A DNA stretch of 11,586 nt, from the NCBI GenBank assembly GCA_047639415.1, contig JBLINP010000128.1:1-11586 (forward strand). Reading direction: 5' to 3'. Under the pieces are notes generated by a model. The model was not told the DNA's origin. It saw nothing but the letters and a program-made list of their open reading frames with translations, and ran no database searches. Of this stretch, positions 6,075 through 11,586 are shown one piece after another. The translations under genes were made by a program, and so were the position numbers. Every line of letters begins with the position of its first letter. Position 1 is the first letter of the stretch. The stretch is from OFTM34 sp047639415. GTDB taxonomy: Bacteria; Planctomycetota; UBA1135; GCA-002686595.

Positions 6075-8941
6075 CCGGCGATCGGTCCGCGGATGATCTT
6101 TTCGATCACCCCATCGGGCGACAGAACCAGGGTCGTGGGAATCGGGAGGCGCTCGAGATCGACGATTTCGGCCAGGCTGGCGCGGCCCTCAACCTTCGGC
6201 GCACCGATGAAGTAGCCCGGGAAATCCGCGCCGCGCTTCGCGAACAATTTCGCTGCGCGGTGCATGTCCGCCGGCGCATCCATCGACAAGCCGATGACTT
6301 TGATCTCGCCCGCTTCTTCGATTTCCTGCAAGTCGGGTAGTTCAACCACGCAGGCCACGCAGGTGCTCGCCCAGAAGTTCAGGTAGAGCGGCTTGCCCTC
6401 CGCCAGCTTCACAACGTCGATGAGGACTTCGTTTTCGTCGGCATCGAGCATCGCGAAAACGGGCACGCGGTCGCCAACCGACACTCGCATCCCGGCCGGC
6501 AGCGGATCGGGAAGCGGACGCGGCTGCGCTTTATAACTCGCAGCCTCTCCAGCTCCCTCCACCAACAACACGCGAGAATTCTTCGAAACGGACCCGAAGG
6601 ATTCGACCACGCCGTTCGGCCAGCGCACTTCGATCGGAGCCTTATCGGCCAGGCCGATTCCGTAGACGAGTTCGGGAGCTTGGCAGGAAACGAAACCCGC
6701 GCCCCGCGAAAGAATCTGAGTCACCGGACCATGTTGGCCAGTGACCGTGACTTGCGCACCGACCGCTTCGTACTGCGAAGTCGTCGCACGCAATCGAACC
6801 TTCACGAACTCGCCGTAATCCCTGTTCAAGTTGTTGCGGAACAACCCATGGCGTTCGCGCTGAATGTTGTGGACGAACAAATCGACGTCACCGTCGTCGT
6901 CGAAGTCCGTCGCGAGAACCGCGCGACCGTCATTGGCCGAATCGGCGCCGGACATGTTCGACAAGTCCGCGAACGTTCCGTCACCGCGATTCAGGAAGAG
7001 CTTGTCGCGTTCGTTTCCCGAGAAAGAACGCCCTTCTTTGAACATTTGGCCGTTGTGTCGCGCGAGGTAAGCCGAGCTCCCGACATCTTGTTTTTGGAAC
7101 GATCCGATTCCGCCTTCTGCTTCCGCTGCTGAGGACGCCACCACGTGGCGCCAGTAGGTGCTTCATGTGTCGTGCGGCAAATCGCCGGTGACAAAGCCAT
7201 TCGTGCAGAAGATGTCGAGCCGACCGTCGAGGTCGTAGTCGGCGAGCGCAGGCGTCCAGGCCCAATTTCCACCGACTCCACCAGCGTCCTTCGCCAGTTT
7301 CGTGAACTTGCTGTCGCTCGACATAAAGATCGAGTTGCCGGCCGCCAGCTTCTTGAGCCAACTGAACGTCTCCGGATCCAACTCATCCTGAATTCGACCG
7401 AGGATGCGATTGCCCGCTGTTGACGACATGTTCGACACGTAGAGGTCCAATGCTCCGTCGTTGTCGAGGTCGCCAAAGCTCACGCCCATCCCGTTGCCTT
7501 TGTCGACGATGCCCAACTCTTCGGCAACGTCGGTGAACTTTCCGTTGCCGTCGTTGCGCATCATGCGGTTGACGCCGTAATCGTTCGCCAGGTACAGGTC
7601 GGCATCGCCGTCCTGATCCACATCGGCGGCAGCCGAAGCGTAGGTCCAATCGGTTCCGACCAAACCAGCGCTCTCCGCCACTTCTTCGAAGCCCTTCCCG
7701 ACTAAGTTGTGATACAGAGAGTTCGGCGATCCGTTTGTAGCCTGCATCCAACTATTGTTGTGCTCTTTTTCAACGCGGCCGTATCCGCATCCGAAAACGT
7801 CCAAGTAGCCGTCGTTGTCGTAATCGAACGCCGTCAACGAATAAAGGACGCCGGGAGCCACGAGCTTCATTTCATCGGAAACGCTCGAAAACTGTCCCTT
7901 TCCGTCGTTTTGGTAAGCCTGTGGATTCTGACCGCCGAGCTTTCCATTCGGCTCGCGCCATCCGACTTGGCCCACGAACAAATCTTGGTCTCCGTCATTC
8001 TCGAAGTCGAAGAACAGCGCGCCCGTTCCTGCACCCGGGCTCGCGACGCCACGTTGTTGCGCTTCCTCAGTAAACTTCCCGTTCTCGCCAGCGATGTACA
8101 ACACGTTCGATGAAGGGCCGGTGCTAAAAATGTCCCAGCGGCCATCCGCATCGACATCGCCGCTCGCTGAACCGTTCCAAGCGAAACTCTTGTTGCCCGC
8201 TTGTCCAAAACGAATGCCGGTTCGTGCGACTCCAGCGGCCGCAGTCACATCCGTAAAGATTGGCGCCGCGCGTCGGGTCTCATCCAGCGAAGTCAGTTGG
8301 ACTCGATCCAACATCCACTTGCCGCGCGTTTTGACGGCGCGTGCATAACCCCAACCGCTGATCGCGATGGGCTCGTTATTCGCGCCTTCTCCCATCATCG
8401 ATACGTACAGCTTGATCTTGCCCCAGCGCTTCGCACCGAGCGCTTGAAACTCTGCTCCTTTGACTTTCCAAAGCACCGACTCAACTCGGCTCCACGGTTC
8501 CATCAAGACCTGCAGCGAATCCGTGAAGTCATCAGCACCCAGCACTGGCGCATCGGAAACGCGATACGCGATATGTTCGGTTTCGAGCTTGCCCGCGGTC
8601 TGTTTCTCGACAGCGAGGTTCGCAAACCCGTGGCCGGCAAAATCGTCAACGAACCATGTTCGTACCGAGGTGAAGTCGCGTCGTCGCAACTTGTCCGACA
8701 GGTCCAGCAAACGGTCAGCCACTTCCTCGGTGCTGTCCTCCACTTGCTCGATCAACTCGACGGGCGTTTCCGGCTCCTCGATATGTATTTCCGTCGGGAG
8801 CTCGAAGGCCGGCTTCGCCTGTGCGGTCGGTTGCGGGACCGACGTAGTCCCCGGCTCGGGAGCTGGGATCGCTTCCTCTCCACAGGCACCCAATAGAAGC
8901 AGGCAGAGCGGCGTCAGATATCGAAAACTGGGCATGATCAT
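6068..8941 (-). CDS. FG-GAP/ASPIC-UnbV lipoprotein fused to a TlpA-like redoxin, with in-frame TGA (candidate selenoprotein)
   Basis: Read through one TGA (7163-7165), this frame encodes 957 residues. Residues 1-20 are a lipoprotein signal with lipobox LGAC (C20, then Gly, suggesting outer-membrane sorting). About 60-220 look like an NTF2/SnoaL-type fold. From 228 an FG-GAP/VCBS beta-propeller has Ca-binding DxDxDG loops near 262, 312, 373, 440, 491, 568 and, beyond the TGA, 680. An ASPIC/UnbV-like region spans about 725-790. The end (825-950) is a TlpA/AhpC-like redoxin with NFWASTCVAC, whose C861 and C864 are the redox pair. The TGA is residue 593. If TGA is a true stop, the pieces are 7163-8941 (592 residues) and a downstream frame from a GTG at 7144 with no Shine-Dalgarno and no export signal, which would misplace exported domains. 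Its position 73 bp behind the CBS gene suggests one transcript. The domains are clear; whether this is a selenoprotein, a pseudogene or an error is open. Confidence 0.75.
7134..7152 (-). promoter_or_regulatory. SECIS-like hairpin downstream of the in-frame TGA
   Basis: In the mRNA, CGCCAC (7150-7145) pairs with GUGGCG (7141-7136) around a GUG loop (7144-7142), giving six Watson-Crick pairs. A G.U and a G-C pair extend the stem to 7152/7134. The loop begins 18 nt after the UGA and starts with G followed by U. General bacterial SECIS models expect a short upper stem and a small loop with G in its first two positions, roughly 16-37 nt after UGA. The fit is good, but GC-rich coding DNA produces such hairpins by chance. 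Confidence 0.45.
7163..7165 (-). other. In-frame TGA, candidate selenocysteine codon
   Basis: The codons read GAC ACA TGA AGC ACC TAC TGG CGC CAC GTG GTG, giving HDT-U-STYWRHVV. The frame is open for 592 codons before and 364 after. The following WRxVV string is the kind I associate with this part of planctomycete CRTAC1 homologues, so homology seems to run across the stop. TGA is one base from Cys codons (TGC/TGT), Trp and Arg. No sel genes are in the window. Confidence 0.5.
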
Positions 8942-8972
8942 GGGATAATCGACTACGACTAATTGGCGCCGA

Positions 8973-8993
8973 CTGCGAGATCCTATCCCGCAG
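8973..8993 (-). terminator. Short hairpin between the CBS gene and the FG-GAP lipoprotein gene
   Basis: On the minus strand CTGCGGGAT (8993-8985) pairs with ATCTCGCAG (8981-8973), nine pairs including one G.U, with an AGG loop. It sits 21 nt after the CBS stop and 31 nt before the lipoprotein ATG. There is no T-run behind it, so it may be an attenuating or mRNA-stabilising hairpin rather than a full terminator. Confidence 0.4.
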
Positions 8994-9014
8994 CCAGCTT
9001 CTTCATTGCCGAGT

Positions 9015-9782
9015 TCAGCTCTTTCGAGCCGATTTTCCGGGCTTCGCCGAGGCCTTGGCCTTTCCCTTTACGGGAGCTTTGGCGGCCTTGGCCTTGGCAG
9101 CGGGCTTACTCGCCACCTTCGTAGCTTTCGGCTTAACAGCAGCGCTTGTTTTCGGCGCAGCGGCCTTCGGAACGACAAGCGTTTCAGGCTTCGCAGCTTT
9201 AGGAGCAGCCTTGGCCATCGGAGCAGTCGCCTTCGGAGCAGTCAGCTTCGGAGCAGTCAGCTTCGCCTTCGCTTCAGCCTTCTTGACCGGAGCGGCTTCG
9301 GGAATCAATTCGTCAGAAGCCTGCGCGACAGTCTCCACGCCGTGAGGCGTATTGATCGCCAAGATCGTGTTCAAAACGACCTCGGCCGACTTCACCGTCA
9401 ACTTGTCGTCCAACGTGACACGCGCGAGGTCACTAAGACCAACGATGCCTTCCAAACGACCTTCCGAGTCGAGCACCACCAGACGACGCACTTTTGCATC
9501 CGCCATCTTTTGAGCGGCCGCCTCCAACGTATCGTCAACCGTGCAGCTCACGATGGTTTCACTCATCGTCTCGCCAACCGGAATTTCCTTGAGCGGAAGG
9601 GCACGGAACATAGCCGTCAGGCAAATGTCGCGATCCGTCAGCAAACCGACCACGCGAACGCGCGAATCGATAATAGGCAGGACTCCAACGTCCCGCGTCC
9701 AAAACAGGTTTGCAGCTGTTTCCAAAGTCTCGTCGAGGCGGCAAACCGTCACCTCACGCGTCATCATCTCACCGATCTTCAT
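9015..9782 (-). CDS. CBS-pair protein with histone H1-like Ala/Lys/Pro tail
   Basis: The 255-residue product starts with two CBS motifs, about 5-58 (with GLLTDRDIC at 46-54) and about 72-122 (with GIVGLSDLA at 112-120), each ending in the hydrophobic-G-hydrophobic, Asp-containing pattern of CBS modules. CBS pairs bind adenosyl ligands such as AMP, ATP or SAM and act as regulatory domains. Residues about 163-255 are a low-complexity tail rich in Ala, Lys and Pro (KLTAP repeats, then PAAKAKAAKAPVKGKAK), resembling H1-like bacterial tails such as AlgP or HctB types. No catalytic domain is attached. The ATG at 9782 is preceded by a weak AGGCGAG; a TATAAG (minus strand, 9818-9813) about 30 nt upstream could be a -10 box, but no good -35 was seen. 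It may be co-transcribed with the FG-GAP lipoprotein gene 73 bp downstream. A role of the tail in DNA or RNA binding is inference. Confidence 0.85.
   Translation of the reverse strand: MKIGEMMTREVTVCRLDETLETAANLFWTRDVGVLPIIDSRVRVVGLLTDRDICLTAMFRALPLKEIPVGETMSETIVSCTVDDTLEAAAQKMADAKVRRLVVLDSEGRLEGIVGLSDLARVTLDDKLTVKSAEVVLNTILAINTPHGVETVAQASDELIPEAAPVKKAEAKAKLTAPKLTAPKATAPMAKAAPKAAKPETLVVPKAAAPKTSAAVKPKATKVASKPAAKAKAAKAPVKGKAKASAKPGKSARKS
9220..9264. repeat. Three tandem 15-bp units inside the CBS protein tail
   Basis: Units 9235-9249 and 9250-9264 are identical (ggagcagtcagcttc), and 9220-9234 differs at two positions. On the minus strand they encode KLTAP, KLTAP, KATAP. The repeat explains part of the Ala/Lys/Pro tail and points to slippage-driven length change. 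Confidence 0.8.
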
Positions 9783-10430
9783 TGTCTCGCCTAAATCCAG
9801 TCTCTGCTTTTGCTTATAGCGTGTTTGTTCAACAGCGCGAATCGGCTTCTACCGACGCTCTTTCGCTGTTTTCGGCGGTCACCCTAACCTCGCGAATCCC
9901 AGGATCCAGTCTTTTGGACTATTCGTCTCCAAGCCGTTGTTCGTATTTCGAAATCGATAACGGCTGGCCCCCAGATTAAAACCCCACAAACCAGATCCCA
10001 AACCGTCATACAGAGTCGAACTCGGCTCATAACCTTCACTGGCAAGTAGTATCCCACGAACCGAAACCACCCCCACCCCCATCCTCACCATCTACCTCAT
10101 CTGGCTAGATAACCCAGGGGAAATTCGCCCGGCACTTGGCATCAGGTCATCAATCGAGACTGGCGACAGAACTACACCCAAGTCCGTCCACATCAATCTC
10201 TCGGCCAACGGACGCCCGAGCAATACGAACTCAGCCTCTCCTCCGGATCGCCCCTTGGCGCTCATCCCCGGAGAGGCTGAATCCCTTATTCCCTACCGGT
10301 TCTGACCGGACAAACCCCAAACTTCAAAGCTGTAAAATGCAGTTACGAATGGACCCAATAAGGGGGCGAGGTCAGACCAGGCAAACGGTCAAGCGAATGC
10401 AATTAACGGCGAAGCCAACGGACGATCAAT
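9783..10430. other. Intergenic stretch without a credible gene
   Basis: No frame here has a convincing protein: the short open frames lack a recognisable fold, start context or domain. Base composition shifts, with C-rich tracts such as accacccccacccccatcc near 10066-10085. It holds small inverted repeats: 9932-9938 with 9959-9965 around ATTTCGAAAT, 10231-10241 with 10270-10280, and CCGGT-TCTG-ACCGG at 10296-10309. The promoter of the minus-strand CBS gene should lie in the first about 100 bp. The sequence gccaacggacg occurs twice (about 10203 and 10413). It could be a decayed gene or an untranslated RNA region; I cannot tell which. Confidence 0.5.
10231..10280 (+). repeat. Inverted repeat with 11-bp perfect arms
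   Basis: TCAGCCTCTCC (10231-10241) is exactly complementary to GGAGAGGCTGA (10270-10280). The 28-nt interior contains a second small hairpin, CGCC-cctt-GGCG (10249-10260). No T-run follows, so a terminator is not supported. A structured RNA or a remnant of a palindromic element are both possible. Confidence 0.55.
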
Positions 10431-10474
10431 CTAGCCCGAATTATTCATGAACACGCGGACCAAACACCACGAAC

Positions 10475-10491
10475 GACCGGCACTGCCGGTC
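10475..10491. repeat. Left flanking small hairpin of the palindromic element
   Basis: GACCGGCA-c-TGCCGGTC is a perfect 8-bp palindrome about a single central base, ending 1 nt before the long palindrome. In practice it would form a 7-bp stem with a 3-nt loop. Confidence 0.75.
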
Positions 10492-10492
10492 T

Positions 10493-10590
10493 ATTGGTTC
10501 CTGCTGGCACTTTGCAGATACTGGCGTCCTCGACGACCTTACAAGGTCGTCGAGGACGCCAGTATCTGCAAAGCGCCAGCAGGAACCAAT
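10493..10590. repeat. Near-perfect palindrome with 48-bp arms
   Basis: 10493-10540 and 10543-10590 are reverse complements at 47 of 48 positions, with a 2-nt centre (AC at 10541-10542). The only mismatch is A at 10509 opposite C at 10574. It would extrude as a cruciform in supercoiled DNA or fold into a very stable RNA hairpin. Confidence 0.9.
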
Positions 10591-10591
10591 T

Positions 10592-10608
10592 CGAGGCGTT
10601 TTGCCTCG
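10592..10608. repeat. Right flanking small hairpin of the palindromic element
   Basis: CGAGGC-gtttt-GCCTCG forms a 6-bp stem with a 5-nt loop, starting 1 nt after the long palindrome. Its last two bases overlap the right terminal repeat. Confidence 0.75.
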
Positions 10609-10707
10609 CGGTTCATGAATAATCCGGGCTAGACCTCGAATGTCATAAGTCTAGGCTGTGCGCCCCGTCCATTTCCGATTCAAAGTTCTTCTCTTCGCCA
10701 CAGTTCA

Positions 10708-11088
10708 ATGATCACGCTTCGAACCCGATCACTTTGTGCTTCCATCGCAGTTTTGGCGCTCAGCTTCACAACCAGTTGCGTCACGCATTCGCACGCCGTT
10801 GATTTGAACCGTATTCCGGGCCCGCGCGGAGAGGCCGTCGAGTTCCAATCCACGACGTCCTACTCCTTCAACTTCCTGTTTGCCTTTGCGATGTGGGGCG
10901 ATGCCAGCCGCGAACAAGCCGTCGCAGATTTAACCAAAGAGGCGAAATCCCGTGGCGCAACCTTGGTCGATTTGCAAAGCACGTCTAGCTCCACTTACTG
11001 GTACATCCTCCCGCCGCTATCGTTCTTCTTCCACCCCGTCGCCACGACGCTCGAAGGCACGGTCGAGGGAGCCGGTAGAGTAAGTTGA
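10708..11088 (+). CDS. Small exported lipoprotein of unknown function
   Basis: The 126-residue product starts with a basic stretch (R5, R7), a hydrophobic core (about 9-20) and TTSC at 21-24, a relaxed lipobox with Thr at -3 rather than Leu. C24 would be the lipidated residue. The mature part has a FNFLFAFAMWGDAS segment (54-67), a short helix-like AVADLTKEAKSRGATLVDL, and a hydrophobic WYILPPLSFFFHP near 97-109. This layout recalls small TRL-like lipoproteins, but the match is only by eye. The start is the ATG at 10708; no Shine-Dalgarno is evident. It lies 75 bp downstream of the palindromic element, whose structure could affect its transcription. Function is unknown. Confidence 0.7.
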   Translation: MITLRTRSLCASIAVLALSFTTSCVTHSHAVDLNRIPGPRGEAVEFQSTTSYSFNFLFAFAMWGDASREQAVADLTKEAKSRGATLVDLQSTSSSTYWYILPPLSFFFHPVATTLEGTVEGAGRVS

Positions 11089-11106
11089 CCGCTACCGAAC
11101 CGGTCA
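11086..11106 (+). repeat. Small hairpin at the lipoprotein stop codon
   Basis: TGACCG (11086-11091, containing the stop) pairs with CGGTCA (11101-11106) around a 9-nt loop. There is no T-run, so termination is only a weak possibility; the DUF2071 gene starts 41 bp further on and may be read from the same transcript. Confidence 0.3.
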
Positions 11107-11146
11107 GATACCTGATTCAGTAATCCCCGCCGTATGATCGTTTTCA

Positions 11147-11586
11147 ATGCATTCCGCTTTAGAACGCCTTGACCATCGACCTTGGCCTTTGCCTCCTGGC
11201 GCGTGGTCCTGGCGACAGTCGTGGTGCGACCTCCTATTTGCGCATTGGCCGATCCCTAGCAGCCAGTTGCGATCGTTGGTTCCGAGCGAGCTAACGGTGC
11301 AAGAGTTCGACGGAACCTCTTGGGTCGGTGTCGTTCCCTTTAGAATGCAAGGTGTGATGCGTCGCCCGCTGCCGGACCTGCCTTGGGTCTCAGCCTTTCC
11401 TGAATTAAACCTGCGCCTATACGTCGAATACGAAGGCAAGCCGGGTGTTTGGTTCTTGAGTTTGGACGCTTCGAACTGGCTTGCGGTTTGGGCCGCGCGA
11501 CGCTTCTTTCACTTGCCGTATTTTCATGCGGATATGCGTCTCGATTGGAACGCAGATCGCGTGGAGTACCGATCTACGCGTAAGTC
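11147..11586 (+). CDS. DUF2071 / YqjF-family protein (3' end outside window)
   Basis: From the ATG at 11147 the frame is open to the window edge (146 codons plus two bases). A TGA in frame at 11135-11137 blocks any upstream extension. The sequence has the typical order of the YqjF-like DUF2071 family: an N-terminal HRPWPLP, then WCDLLFAHWPIP (26-37), FDGTSWVGVVPFRM (54-67), LPWVSAFPELNLRLYV (78-93), GKPGVWFLSLDA (97-108) and ARRFFHLPYFHADM (117-130). The family is about 220-250 residues and adopts an acetoacetate decarboxylase-like fold; its biochemical role is not settled. About 100 residues are missing beyond the window. It lies 58 bp behind the small lipoprotein on the same strand. No clear Shine-Dalgarno is seen. 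Confidence 0.88.
   Translation, partial: MHSALERLDHRPWPLPPGAWSWRQSWCDLLFAHWPIPSSQLRSLVPSELTVQEFDGTSWVGVVPFRMQGVMRRPLPDLPWVSAFPELNLRLYVEYEGKPGVWFLSLDASNWLAVWAARRFFHLPYFHADMRLDWNADRVEYRSTRK

Larger units (their letters stand above)
10431..10632. mobile_element. 202-bp MITE-like element with about 26-bp terminal inverted repeats
   Basis: The left end (10431-10457) and the reverse complement of the right end (10607-10632) match except for one substitution and a 1-nt indel. Both read ctagcccg-(a/g)-attattcatgaac inward. CTAG sits at both outer edges and could be a 4-bp target duplication, but it is self-complementary and so could equally be part of the repeat. The interior is almost entirely three adjacent hairpins (10475-10491, 10493-10590, 10592-10608). 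There is no transposase inside. This fits a non-autonomous transposable element; a cruciform protein-binding or recombination site, or a structured RNA, are alternatives. Confidence 0.6.

Noticed and set aside
8201..8896. 231-residue open frame on the + strand within the FG-GAP gene
   Set aside because: The opposite strand encodes a clear lipoprotein and NTF2-like domain there; this frame has no recognisable features.
6068..8941. Frameshift pseudogene explanation for the split FG-GAP protein
   Set aside because: 8941 and 7144 differ by a multiple of three, so both halves share one frame and only a TGA separates them. A nonsense mutation is still possible, but a frameshift is not.
9006..9794. 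262-residue open frame on the + strand opposite the CBS gene
   Set aside because: Its composition (Arg/Ser/Leu low complexity) mirrors the repeated Ala/Lys codons of the real gene on the other strand. No domain and no start signal.
9813..9841. Full sigma-70 promoter for the CBS gene
   Set aside because: TATAAG is a fair -10 box, but the TTGAAC nearby is only 8 nt away and nothing at 17 nt resembles a -35 box.
10136..10632. Two short + strand open frames (104 and 61 residues) in the intergenic region
   Set aside because: The second runs through the long palindrome and the first through hairpins. Composition is atypical, with no Shine-Dalgarno and no recognisable domain.
10431..10632. Integron attC site or CRISPR repeat
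   Set aside because: No integrase, no clear RYYYAAC/GTTRRRY core pair, and no regularly spaced direct repeats.

Overview
The window looks like a piece of a Planctomycetota chromosome. This is an inference from gene content, not from a marker gene. The pointers are a large secreted beta-helix protein of the style common in that phylum, a CRTAC1-type FG-GAP/ASPIC-UnbV lipoprotein with a fused redoxin, several cysteine-rich small zinc-ribbon proteins, moderately high GC and mostly weak Shine-Dalgarno sites. No rRNA, tRNA, CRISPR array, prophage or transposase gene was seen.

Layout. 1-2019 (+) is the 3' part of a beta-helix surface or secreted protein, closed by a strong UACG-capped hairpin. 2081-5251 (-) carries, in order of transcription, a Wzx-like polysaccharide flippase, a small membrane-anchored protein of unknown function 56 bp behind it, and a multi-zinc-ribbon zf-TFIIB protein. 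5403-5741 (-) is a seven-iron FdxA-type ferredoxin with its own terminator-like hairpin. It is divergent from a 61-residue DUF1272 zinc-ribbon protein (5889-6074, +). 6068-8941 (-) is a long lipoprotein gene interrupted by one in-frame TGA. Upstream of it lies a CBS-domain protein with a histone H1-like Ala/Lys/Pro tail (9015-9782, -). About 0.9 kb without a credible gene follows and holds several inverted repeats, including a 202-bp element (10431-10632). The window ends with a small lipoprotein (10708-11088, +) and the start of a DUF2071/YqjF-family gene (11147 to the edge, +).

The most interesting observation is at 7163-7165. The TGA splits the FG-GAP lipoprotein, yet both sides are in the same frame and belong to one domain architecture: lipoprotein signal, NTF2-like region, FG-GAP propeller, ASPIC/UnbV, then a TlpA-like redoxin with CVAC. 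The residues just after the TGA continue the protein, and a GC-rich hairpin with a GUG loop begins 12 nt downstream, where a bacterial SECIS element would lie. I read this as a candidate selenocysteine codon in an exported fusion protein. A nonsense mutation or sequencing error remains the main alternative.

The second is the 202-bp element in the gap. Its ends are about 26-bp inverted repeats, and between them are three back-to-back hairpins, the middle one with 48-bp arms differing at one position. It has the form of a non-autonomous (MITE-like) element or a cruciform-forming site. No shared pathway links all the genes; the only plausible functional cluster is the envelope/redox set between about 5.4 and 9.8 kb.
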